Source of the DNA: Prorocentrum cordatum
Taxonomy: Eukaryota; Sar; Dinophyceae; Prorocentrales; Prorocentraceae
Assembly: GCA_963575745.1 (NCBI GenBank)
Contig: CAUYUJ010021146.1
Span: forward strand, 40,855-104,854
Length of the DNA stretch: 64,000 bases
Direction: 5' to 3'
The notes beneath the pieces were generated by a model. The model ran no database searches, had not been told where the DNA came from, and worked only from the letters and a program-made list of their open reading frames with translations. Every line of letters begins with the position of its first letter. Position 1 is the first letter of the stretch. Shown one piece after another: positions 1 through 9,400 of the stretch. Both the position numbers and the translations under genes were made by a program.

Positions 1-1
1 G

Positions 2-100
2 GATACCGTGGGATGGAAGTTCGTGGCCGAGCGGGTCCAGCACATCGATTCAGGTTTGGACTGCAAGACTTGGTAGGGGCAGGTGAACAGCAGCTCGTGA
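2..100 (+). pseudogene. C-terminal tail of E1 ORF1
   Basis: Read in the frame of the downstream endonuclease, the first 33 codons give a G-W-K-F segment and end in N-S-S-S before a TGA at 98-100. ORF1 of E2 ends A-L-N-S-S-R and ORF1 of E3 ends I-S-S-T-N, each after a similar G-x-W-E stretch, so this is the ORF1 terminus. A TAG at 74-76 interrupts it and marks decay. The terminal TGA is followed by CGG and the frame stays open into ORF2. Confidence 0.55.
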
Positions 101-1325
101 CGGTGCCCAGCTTCTGTTGGAGGTTGGAACGTTCGGAGGTTGGGAAGATACACCTCCGAGTGCATGAATCACATTGCCGAATTAAAGATTTCCATCGTCG
201 GGGTTCAAGAGAGCCAGTTCTTACACGACTTGGATCTTGCAGATGCGGGTTGGGACATACATCGCTCGGCGGATGAGGGGGAGAACGTGGGGAGACGGGC
301 TGCCATCTTGTGCCGAGGGGTGTGGAGACATCTGCTTATCGATGTTATGTGTGGTCGTCGCTGGGTCATAGCGATCTTTCGTAAGCCCATCTTCGTTTCT
401 GTCTATCTTCCTCATAAGGAGTCTGAGCGGGGTGCACAGGGTGAAGCACGCCGCTCTCCTGAAGGGTTTCTCGCTAGTTTCAAGCTCTATACGGACGTGT
501 TATCGGATCTTGTTGCACATGTCTCTGCGGCCAAAAAGCGATTTCACATTGAGGAGGTTGTTATTTCGGCTGACGCCAACGTGGAGGTTTTCCCGCACCA
601 CATGATCAATGGGGTGGAGGTTACGGGGGAGGCGGTGAATGGGCCTATACGTAAGAGGGGGAGGTCTAGTGGAGGCGACGAGAGTAGAGCCAACAGGATG
701 CGGGAGATGTACTCGGGGGCCTTTCTGAAGACCATGGGGGCCCTCAAGTTGCAGCTAGCTAACACTTTTGGGAATCGTCAGCCTACTTGGAGGCACAATT
801 CGGGCACATACGAGCACGTTTATGATTATCTTGCGGTCCCAGCTTCTTGGATGACTCCAGAGGTGACTTGTTCTTGGGTTGCCGTCCCAGGTCCCACGGC
901 CCGCGGCGGCTGAACGGACGTTTAGCGACCACAAGCTCTTGTGTGCCGAGATGCCTGCCCAGCATGCTCAGTTGAGGTATCGACGTCGGCCTCAGCTCAA
1001 GACTTGGAAGCTTCAGCCAGGGTTCGAGCTCCAGCAGACAGCCGGCTTGGAGAGAGCGATCTGCCAGCCCGAGCTCGTGAATCAGTTCCACACGGACGTA
1101 GGTTTTGAGGTCATGACACAGAGTATGCTTGAAGGTGCCAGCGAGACTTTGGATATCTCCCGTTCTCATGGTCAGCCTGTTTCAGATTATCCCAGATATT
1201 CGGAGGAGGATTTGCAGATTAAGGAGGAGTTCTTTAAGGTCAGGAAGAGGTGGCGGGTGGCACGATCTGGCGGGGCTAACGTGGGACAGGAGGAGTACGA
1301 GAGAGTCCAGGAGGAGTATAAGGGA
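101..1325 (+). pseudogene. E1 ORF2 part 1: EEP (AP-like) endonuclease and linker, frameshifted
   Basis: This domain makes the first-strand nick in target-primed reverse transcription. The opening strand G-W-N-V-R-R (122-139) matches S-W-N-V-R-R of E3. Then come V-Q-E-S-Q with the catalytic Glu, S-A-D-A-N (the Asp-Asn pair), Y-D-Y-L and, after a frameshift near 0.89 kb, F-S-D-H with the terminal Asp-His. A second shift near 1.3 kb leads into the basic linker before the polymerase. No ATG precedes the first strand: the frame runs back to the ORF1 stop at 98-100, so the domain could be made only as a readthrough or non-AUG product. Confidence 0.8.
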
Positions 1326-2986
1326 TAGCTAAGCAGTGGCGTCGAGCTCGTAAGCGTCATGATCGTGCATGTGAGCTCTATCGTATTCGTGACGGTGTCC
1401 GTCGTAGGCCTGTTATTACGCACATGTATGTGGACGGGGTCCTTACGCGTGATCAGGAGAAGTGGATTGAGGGTCTTCGTCGTCATGGGCTCCTGAGGTA
1501 CTCTAGCGATTCCCACCGGCAGGACACCAATGCGTGCTTGGACGAGCTTAAGAACCAGTGTAAGGCCCTGCGAGACTCTGGAGAGCCCCACCGCAACCCG
1601 ATCAACATGGGCCTTTTGCTGGAGGCACGGTCTAGACTCAGGGAAGGACGGGCAACAGGTGCAGACGGGGTGTCGTCGTCGGTGCTCAAAGCATTGCCAT
1701 GGGAAGCCCTCCGACACATACTTACCCTATTCCGTTTGCTGTATGATCAGAAACATGTTTCACCGAAGTCTTGGAGAGAGATCTTGGTATGCTTGATGCC
1801 TAAGAATCCCAAAGCTCGTAATTTTGAAGAAACGCGGGCCCTTTCACTTCTTTCTCATTTTGGTAAATGGTACAGCAGTTGTCTATGTATACTTCTAGAA
1901 CACCGCGTTCGGCAGGCTGCGCCGCCAGGTTGCAACTTATATGGCTTTATCGCGGGTCACAAATGTTATGAGGTCACGGCCCCCCTCGAACGTCTTGCTC
2001 AACACGGCGTTGTGTGGGGGAAGGAGGAGAGTCTTTACCTTGCAAGTGCTGATATCGAAAAGGCGTTCGATAACTTCACGGTCAGATGTGCAGCAGAGGC
2101 GCTTTTGTTCCATCAGGTCCATCCTGCCCTTGTGTATGCTGTCTTTGAGAGCTATGCTTGTAACACGGCAGAGATCAGCTTCCAACAGTGCTCGACGACC
2201 ATTTCGTGGGATACTTGCATTCGTACAGGTTCCTTGGAGGCGCCTTTGCTATTTGTTGCGCAGACCCTTCGTATGCTTGCACCAGTGACGGCAGGTTGGA
2301 GACAGTCTGGATACGGCGTCCAGCTCACTGATGAGGCCTCCAATCTCTTGGTCAACCACTGGTTGTGGGCAGACAATATTTTGCTGGCAGCGGCTTCCAG
2401 GCGAGAATTGACCCACATGCTCGAGGACTTGACTGGGGTCCTCCACCGCTTCGGGTTCAACTGGAAAGCATCCTCGATGGAGTTCTTGGCTTGTGGCGTC
2501 CAAGGTCCATTGCAGGATATCCGCCTGCCTGTGCCGGGGCTCCTGTCTGCTGAGGTTGGTAGGAAGCGTCCTCGTGGGGCTTCCCAGAGCGCCGCAGGTT
2601 CTTCGGAGGCGATGATAGTGAGGCAGGTTGAGAGAATGGAAGTTCTTGGCACACTATTGGACGTGCGATTTCAGGATCATGAAGACATTAAGCATCGGCT
2701 GGAGAAGGCACGACGGGTCTTTATGAGTGATATTTCTTTTTATTCGTCGCCCGTGGTTCCGCTTCGTTGTAAGTTTCAGCGTTACGATAGCAGGGTCAGA
2801 AGTTGCTTCCTGTACGGCTTGGAGGGTACGACTTTGGATTCTGGTAGTCTCCAACAGATTCATGCAGCTGAAGGCAATTTCTTGTCTACCATGAGGCGTC
2901 TCAAAAAGAAGATCACGGAGTCCTGGGGAGAGTACTGGGGCAGGAGGATTAAAAGGTGGCCGTCGCTTATTGAAGTGGGCCCGTAA
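1325..2986 (+). pseudogene. E1 ORF2 part 2: reverse transcriptase
   Basis: A non-LTR reverse transcriptase with a basic linker, then the fingers-palm region. Visible motifs are G-A-D-G-V-S (entry to the fingers), L-M-P-K, motif A S-A-D-I-E-K-A-F-D-N (about 2048-2077), a motif B variant I-R-T-G-S-L-E-A-P-L-L-F and motif C W-A-D-N-I-L-L (Asp 2372-2374, Asn 2375-2377). Asn replaces the second Asp of the usual Y-x-D-D, as in E2 and E3. The frame ends at 2986 because of a frameshift; the protein continues in another frame from about 2961. Confidence 0.85.
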
Positions 2987-4367
2987 GCCTTCGATGGTCC
3001 AGCTCGCCCTTCATCGCCAGTGGCTCTTCGCCAAACATGTTGTGAGCACGATCCATGATGAGCATAGTCGGGTGGATGAGGACGCACTCAGTAAGGGCAT
3101 TCTTTATCATGAGCCACGAGATCCTGATATTTTTGGTGGTTCGCAGCGTTCCCTGGAGTTATCGTCTCCCTCGCCTATCCTGAATGCCAGACAGCGTAAC
3201 AGTTCGTGTAGGAGAAAGGCACAGAGCGCATCTTCCTTGGAGAGTAGGTCGGTTCGCAGACGTATATCGGAGAGCACGGCACATGAACATCATGAATCAC
3301 AACATGTACATGAGCCAGTTCGTAAGCGGGTACGCCATACCTATGCACGGGAGGAGGGAGGAGGATTGCCCACTGCTAGCATGCAGAGCGCCTTGACGAT
3401 GATGCACGCGTCGGGGGAGTGGACTGAGCAGCGCGACGTACATGTTAGAGTTCTCCCTGGGGGTCGACGGGCTACTAGAGCTTGTCGTCGTCGGGTCTTG
3501 ACGGGACTTAGGCCTTGGTTCGAGATTTTCGAGCACACGCACGGGGTTCATCGGGATCGCACGATGGTCTGGAATGAAACTGGCTGGCGTTCCTTCCTGG
3601 TGGGTACCCTGGCCGCCCTGGACTTGGATGATCTTCTCGATTTCTGCCTTCTTCGGGATCCTTTCACGGGTGAGTTCAAGCAGAAGGAGGAGGGGGAGGA
3701 GAAGTCAGCGGAGCAGCAACGACGGGAAAATGAACGGGTGGCGAAACGACTGGCCGCGATAATTGTTGATGAAACCACTTGGCGCGGGGAAGGGGGTGGA
3801 TATGGCTTGGAGCTCCGTGGGGATAGCCAGTGTGTTGTGCGCTGGCTTAATGGACGATATCGCTGTCACAATGAAGTATATCGCCGCACGATCAAGGGTA
3901 TGCAGAACCGCCTTCACAGAATGAGTGAGGACCATCATCTCGTCACGGCCGAAGTGGGAAGGGATATGTGGAAATGGGTGTATAGGGAGGGCAACGATGA
4001 GGCGGACCATGAGACACATCTTGCACGTGAAGGTAAAGTAACTTCTGATGTTCGTTGGAATCTTAACATTCTTTATCATATTAGATCGGGTCATTATACT
4101 GCTCGTGCACTTAGAGGAGCTTTCGATGGTGGGCGGTGTGAACGTGGCACTTCGTGTGGTTGGGTAATTGATGCTTATCTTGTTCCCTCTCTTCCTCCTC
4201 ACCAGCTTCCCCCTGGACTTGTTCAGGGCGGATGGCACCTTGGAGTTGGCCGCAGAGGTTTCATGATCCCTAGCCACTGCACGATCACACAGGCTGAGTT
4301 GGCAGCTGCACAATCACTTCTCAATGGCATTGCTGAGCTGTGTATACACGTACAGCTTGGTCAGTGA
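2961..4367 (+). pseudogene. E1 ORF2 part 3: connecting region and permuted RNase H
   Basis: The first 250 residues are a poorly conserved connection rich in Arg, Ser and Glu. The RNase H follows in an unusual order: R-G-D-S (Asp codon 3822), G-N-D-E-A-D (Asp codon 4005), A-F-D-G-G with G-T-S-C-G-W (Asp codon 4125), then Q-A-E-L-A-A-A (Glu codon 4296). In ordinary RNase HI the DG strand and AEL helix come first and the DS strand and N-x-x-AD helix last. All four acidic residues are present. The stop is at 4365-4367. The order is the same in E2 and E3, so this is not a local rearrangement. Confidence 0.75.
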
Positions 4368-4600
4368 TTGTTTGTGTACTATATCTGCACAGCTCCGCTG
4401 TTGTAAGATACCTGTTCAGCTCCGCTGTTTCTTCGATGTGTGTATATATCTGTACAGCTACGCTGTTGTAATATATCTGCACAGCTACGCTGACCTGTAT
4501 ATCCGCACAGCTCCGCTGTTAGTGCTTAGGTTGCCTGTAGGTAATCCTACCGCTGGCCCTGCCCCCTAGGGGGGCTCGAATCGGGCCCCGCAGACCGCAG
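4368..4600 (+). repeat. E1 3' UTR with repeated CAGC-n3-GCTG mini-hairpins
   Basis: Five copies of an 11-base hairpin, CAGC-TCC-GCTG or CAGC-TAC-GCTG, lie between about 4390 and 4518, spaced 26-38 bases apart with TA-rich spacers such as ATATCTG. The UTR ends with a CCTAGGGGGGCTCGAA block and a CGCAGACCGCAG tail directly before satellite A. The 3' part of NA has the same hairpin type and a related GCTCGAACCGG tail, so these are probably recognition features for the reverse transcriptase. Confidence 0.65.
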
Positions 4601-4933
4601 ACCAGGTTGACGGTTCACCGCCGGCGGCAGTGATCGATCCGGCAAGAGAGGACAATGTGACAACTTTGGGTCGGTTTTGCTAATATTTGAAAGATATTTG
4701 ACAAGTCATGTTGGGAGACCAGATTTTCCGCACCTGTAGACGACTGTGAGGGCCTCTGCGTCCAAATATGAGCTCTGTAGGCGCACTTTTACTGTCGAAA
4801 CATTTTGGGGAACCAACTTTATGTCGACATGGAAAAATAAATGATCATTTTTTTTGAGAAATGCCTCCAGAAGCTCTCGCCTTGAACTCCGAGCACTCTC
4901 ACGCATGGAAGGAGCTCTACGAGATTCCCGGCG
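4601..4933 (+). repeat. Satellite A unit between E1 and E2
   Basis: One unit of the satellite, from ACCAGGTTGACGGTTCACCG at its start to GAGCTCTACGAGATTCCCGG at its end. Related units recur at 10799-11944, 16270-17425, 18040-18460 and 25361-25960. Shared landmarks are GGACAATGTGACAACTTTGG, GGTCGGTTTTGCTAA, CGCACCTGTAG and GGAACCAACTTTATGTCGAC. Confidence 0.8.
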
Positions 4934-4965
4934 CATCGAAATCTGGCGGGGCATTCCTTCACAAC

Positions 4966-5020
4966 GTGGTTCCACATACTGTACACGGTGGTTCCACATA
5001 CTGTACTGTTCCACATAATT
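4966..5020 (+). repeat. Short direct repeats in E2 5' leader
   Basis: GTGGTTCCACATACTGTA occurs at 4966-4983 and 4988-5005, followed by a partial third copy (CTGTTCCACATAATT). The repeats lie just upstream of the in-frame stop (5020-5022) that bounds ORF1, in the position expected for the element's promoter or 5' UTR. Confidence 0.6.
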
Positions 5021-5034
5021 GATTCACTGTTATC

Positions 5035-6426
5035 GTGAGAGGACTCAGGACGGGAGACTCCTGGGATTCACAAGTTGTCTTTCGTCGGCAGTGTGGTCTT
5101 GAACATTGGGGAGAGACAACATCACAGTGGTACCGCAGACAGGGTCCTTCCTTGGACATACCTTCTGTTGACCTGGATCAATATTTCGGGACTGCACGCC
5201 ACAGTTTCAAACGTGCAAGTGAAGTGTTACAAGATCGTGCTTTTCTTCAAAGGTGGGGGTTCCCAGACTCTGAAGATATGGCCAATATTGCTGCCAACAT
5301 GCCTGGAGGAGGAGATGCAGTCATGGGAGCAGGAGAGGATTTTCAGAGGCAGGTTCGTCATTGCGGGGCAGAGGGACGTGATGGGGAGGGACGAGCATAT
5401 CAGGATGCGCTTGCACAAGCACGACAGTCTCTTGAGGCAGCCAGGGCGGCCAGCTTGTCCACAGCGAGCGAGGCGCCTGGATGGATGCAAAACTTTCACA
5501 AAGAAATCATGGCAGGTCAGGCGGTAGCAGCAGCTGAGCAGGGAATGATGAAAGCTGATATTGCACGCATTTCTACCCATCAGGAGGTGCAGGACAAACG
5601 CATGAGTGATCTAGAGCGTCAGATGAAGGATCTCCGTTCGAATCCACCAAGCACTGCCAGCGCATCCACCTCTGGAGGTTTCGGTACTGGTCCTGGTGCC
5701 AATCCTCTGGGAGGAGGGGGAGGACAGAGGCTCTCTTGGCATCGTAGCTTTGTCGAGCTCACTGGATGGACACAATGGAATGGGTCAACACTTCAGCGTT
5801 CACAATCGATGATGAGGGATTCGGATGCTGCTCAGCTCATCACTAATATCAGGTCAATACTTCCCAACGAGATCGATAGTCGTTTCGATGCGATGGGAAC
5901 CCTACGCTTGAACGGCAGTCGCATGATGATGAGCTCGGTGAAGATGAAGTTTACGGCGGGCACAGAGGATTCAGTTTTCTGGGAGATCAAGCAACTTCTC
6001 GAGGATGCCTTCACGCCTGACAACACCCGCACGCCACAGCAGACGGCACGTTGCCCACCCACACGTGCCAGCATGTTTGCGAATATGACAGCCACCCCAG
6101 CAGCAGTCAGAGTACGATTGGAAGCACCTCCATGGAAGAAGGATCACATATCGGCATGCGGGAGATTCTACGGCACATGGCGTGAGAAGATAGGCAACAA
6201 CCCAGCGATGGATATCAAGGCCGAGACGGGGTCGGGCAGTGGTACGAGTACGATCTGGACGAAACCTGCCGATGCGAGCCGCAGACCGGTTGAGGTTGCT
6301 GTATTCAAGGTGACGACGGGCAACTGGGAAGTACATCGTGACATATGGGATGGCACGATTAAACACAACACAAACATCACATGCACGTATGATGATTTCA
6401 CGGCCGCTCTCAATTCAAGTCGTTGA
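5035..6426 (+). CDS. E2 ORF1, gag-like protein (start uncertain)
   Basis: About 463 residues, presumed nucleic-acid-binding partner of ORF2; no standard Gag zinc knuckle is visible. The middle (from E-I-M-A-G-Q to M-K-D-L-R) has heptad-like spacing and could form a coiled coil, followed by a Gly-rich hinge. The C-terminal half is shared with E3 ORF1: F-V-E-L-T-G-W, then V-R-L-E-A-P-P-W-K-K, then R-A-E/K-A-E-T-G-like and N-W-E-V segments. I do not recognise the fold. The frame is closed upstream by TGA at 5020-5022. 5035 is a GTG, and the first in-frame ATG is at 5278, downstream of residues that resemble E3. The start may therefore be non-AUG or created by splicing. It ends in TGA at 6424-6426, in frame with ORF2. 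Confidence 0.7.
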   Translation: MRGLRTGDSWDSQVVFRRQCGLEHWGETTSQWYRRQGPSLDIPSVDLDQYFGTARHSFKRASEVLQDRAFLQRWGFPDSEDMANIAANMPGGGDAVMGAGEDFQRQVRHCGAEGRDGEGRAYQDALAQARQSLEAARAASLSTASEAPGWMQNFHKEIMAGQAVAAAEQGMMKADIARISTHQEVQDKRMSDLERQMKDLRSNPPSTASASTSGGFGTGPGANPLGGGGGQRLSWHRSFVELTGWTQWNGSTLQRSQSMMRDSDAAQLITNIRSILPNEIDSRFDAMGTLRLNGSRMMMSSVKMKFTAGTEDSVFWEIKQLLEDAFTPDNTRTPQQTARCPPTRASMFANMTATPAAVRVRLEAPPWKKDHISACGRFYGTWREKIGNNPAMDIKAETGSGSGTSTIWTKPADASRRPVEVAVFKVTTGNWEVHRDIWDGTIKHNTNITCTYDDFTAALNSSR

Positions 6427-6429
6427 CGG
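6424..6429 (+). other. Candidate readthrough stop TGA-CGG between E2 ORF1 and ORF2
   Basis: ORF1 ends in TGA followed by CGG. The same frame stays open for 15 codons to the ORF2 ATG at 6472 and on to 10764. E1 has the same hexamer at 98-103 and E3 has TAG-AGG at 21147-21152, also in frame. UGA followed by CGG is an established leaky context in several plant RNA viruses. Reinitiation at 6472 remains possible in E2. Confidence 0.5.
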
Positions 6430-6471
6430 GGCTCAACGGGTCCTAAGAGTGGGTCGCCTGACTCCCTACTC

Positions 6472-9400
6472 ATGCAGCTTGGGACTTTGAATGTGAATAA
6501 GATCGGCAAGAGTCAGGACAGGGGATTTAGTTGCATGCGCCTACTGTCGACACTGGGGGTAAATATCGTGTGTCTGCAGGAGTGCCAGAACCTCTCACAT
6601 AATTCGATCAGTTTTAGAAAGTTGGGATGGGAATCTTATCTCTCTACTTGCAAGCAGGCTGGCGTTGTGATCAGAGGGCAACAACGTCATCATATCAAAG
6701 CCAGTTTTTCGACAGACCGTATTTCAATACTTGTGTTTAGGCGCCCGTGTGTTTTCTTGGTGTCAGCGTATTTCCCGCATTGCGATCGTGATGATGCACT
6801 TGATGTTCAGAAGAGTATGCTTAGTTATATTAGGCAGACGTTTGCACACTTTTGTTCGCAGAATGGGTCCGAGTACAGACTTGTGCTGGCGGGGGACTGC
6901 CAAGTGGAGTTGACGCCTGGACTGGAGACCAGGTACGGGGTCCACACAGGCCAAGCTCTGTCCATTGCTATGCATAGAGGGTACGGTGTGAAGGGGGATC
7001 ATGAGCAGAGGAGGTGGAGGGAAGATCACATGAGGGAGGAGATGGAGGGCTTCATGCAGCGGATGCGGCTCTGCGCGACAAATACACTAGGGACTCAGAG
7101 GGTGCCTACTTTTGAACCTTTAGGCAGGCAGACGGCTCCCCGTGTGCTTGATTACATCATGGTGCCCACCAGTTGGTCTGACATGATTGTAGACGGTAGA
7201 GTGGACATGTTGTATGAGGCTCACGACAGCCGATTCAGCGACCATGCTCTCGTTCGTGTTGAGATGAATGTTGCAGCGAAGCCTACATCACGTTACCGTC
7301 CTGCACCTAGGCATCATACTGCCCATAAGCAGTTCGAGAGCCATAGGGAGGAGGATATGTTTCGAGCTTTGGTGGATATCCAGGTGCCTGTAGTAGGCCC
7401 AGAGGAGATGGCAAGAACAATTCGGGATCACGCACTGCCCCTGCTGAGTGCTCCTGGACACCAGAGGTCACCCCCTGCGAGGACCCCACAGCATGCCCTA
7501 CTTGAGAAGCAAGTTCGTGAACATAAAGGCAACCGGCAAGCACAGCGTGAACTTAGACGGCAACTCCGACCATTGCAAGACGAATACAATCGACAGAAAG
7601 CTGAATATTCAATAGCACCGACGAGGAGGGGGAAGAGGACGAGAGTTCGTAAGCTGAAGGTGGATGGTATTGTTACGGAGGACAGGGAGGCCTGGGAGGA
7701 GGAGGTGCAGGCACATGCTGTACGTACCGTGACATGTTCTGCTGAGCGTGAGCGTAATGCACAGCTTGTTACACGTCTCCGTCGCGCAGCACTTGACAGC
7801 CAAGCAGTTGGCCCCACACTCACGCCTTCCGTCATATATCGAGCTCGCGCCCGCCTTCGTAGCGGGAAAGCTTGTGGACCCGATGGTGTTAGCATTGAGT
7901 TACTCAAAGCTCTGCCATGGCGCTCGATGCGCAGGATCACTGCTGTGTTTCAGGAAATATATTCGGGTCGTCGGCGCACTCCCAGCTCATGGTGTGATGT
8001 GTATTTGAATCTCATGCCGAAGATGTCCAACATGGAGTCCCTGGATGACACCAGGAACTTGATAGTTTCCAACACTCTAGGCAAGTGGTACCTCACGGCA
8101 GTCACTATTCTTATCGAGGACAGGCTGGCTCTCTGGAAAAGTAAGTTGGGAATCTACGGCTTCGCAGGGGGACGGCACACATGGGAGATCGCGGCCGCAC
8201 TTAAAGGTATTGCACAGCACGCTTCTATATGGGGCAAAGATCAGAGCGCACATATTGCATCGGCAGATATTGCACGAGCATTCGACAATGTCACGCTCAG
8301 TATGCTTGCACGCGCTATGGATAAACTAGAGATCCCAGCACGCTTACAATATGCACTTATCGAGCCGCTCGCTGTTACAAATTGCACCATCGTCTTCGAG
8401 GGGATCCAACTGGATGGGGTTTCTTGGGATAAGAGCTTGAGGACGGGTGGGACTGAGAGCCCGCTTGCTTTCAACATCGTGGTTATCGCCATGTGGGCCT
8501 CTGTAGTTGCCTCTTTGGACGCTCAGAACATAGGGTACGAGATCCCCGACCCCCACAACCCCGCTACCTACCACACGTACAACCATGCGCTCTGGGCTGA
8601 TAATCTGTACCTTGTGGGGAGGAATGCTAAGGAAATCCAGAAGATCGTTGATGTTTTCACCATTGCTTTAGCAGACTGGGGAATGAGTTGGAAGTCATCA
8701 TCCTTGCAGATACTCGTATGCGGGACCCAGGACCCTACGCCGATTTTGGCCCAAGTCGGAGATCAACGAGTTGCCTTCACACCGGTGGAGTCGCTTTCTA
8801 TTCTGGGCTGCGTTGTCTGTAAAAGCTTTCTCGAGGGACACGAGGACCTAGCACATCGACTTAAATGCGCCAGAGGATCCTTTTTCGCTCAGATATCATA
8901 TTTTGGATGCAGATCGGTACCGCTGAAACACAAATATCGTCGTTATCAAGCTCAGGTCCAATCGCGTCTGCTATATGCGGGAGAGATGTTCACGCTTGAT
9001 GCTGAGGCGGTGCGAACCATACATGCTTTTGAGGGCATGTGTCTGCTGCGTATGTGGTGCCGTCGCAAGCCGTCTTCGCTAACATGGGGTGTCTGGCGCC
9101 CTGAGATGCTCCACAAGGTGCGACAGCATTTCGCTGAGGCCAATTTCCCATCAGCTGTACAGATGATTGCTTGGAAGAGCTGGACGATGATGAAAAGTAT
9201 CAAGGAGTATATCTTGTCAGATTGTCACCGTCGACATGTTCAATGGCGTCAGAGCGCAAGTCCTGAGGAAGCCCCGAGTGCGAGGGAACACCTCAGGCAA
9301 CGTCGCCAAATTTTGCAGGAGGCGTCAGGACGCAAGTCCTGGGGAAGCCCCGAATGCGAGGGAACACCCCAGGCACACGTCGCCACGTTTGCTGCTGATC

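Larger units (their letters stand above)
1..4600 (+). mobile_element. LINE-like retrotransposon E1 (5' end outside window, decayed)
   Basis: E1 has the order ORF1 tail, EEP endonuclease, reverse transcriptase, RNase H and a 3' UTR with small hairpins. It has no LTR. The coding part is broken by at least three frameshifts (near 0.9, 1.3 and 2.97 kb) and an extra TAG at 74-76. The 3' end at 4600 abuts satellite A (4601 on) at the same satellite base where E2, NA and E3 end. It is homologous along its length to E2 and E3 but clearly diverged, so it is an old copy and not a recent duplicate. Confidence 0.85.

Noticed and set aside
13-276. Separate small gene at the window start
   Set aside because: The frame overlaps the ORF1 tail and endonuclease start, which match E2 and E3 in another frame.
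4566-4592. GGGGGGCTCGAATCGGGCCCC as a possible tRNA T-arm or SINE promoter
   Set aside because: No upstream tRNA-like structure; the block recurs at LINE 3' ends and is part of the UTR.
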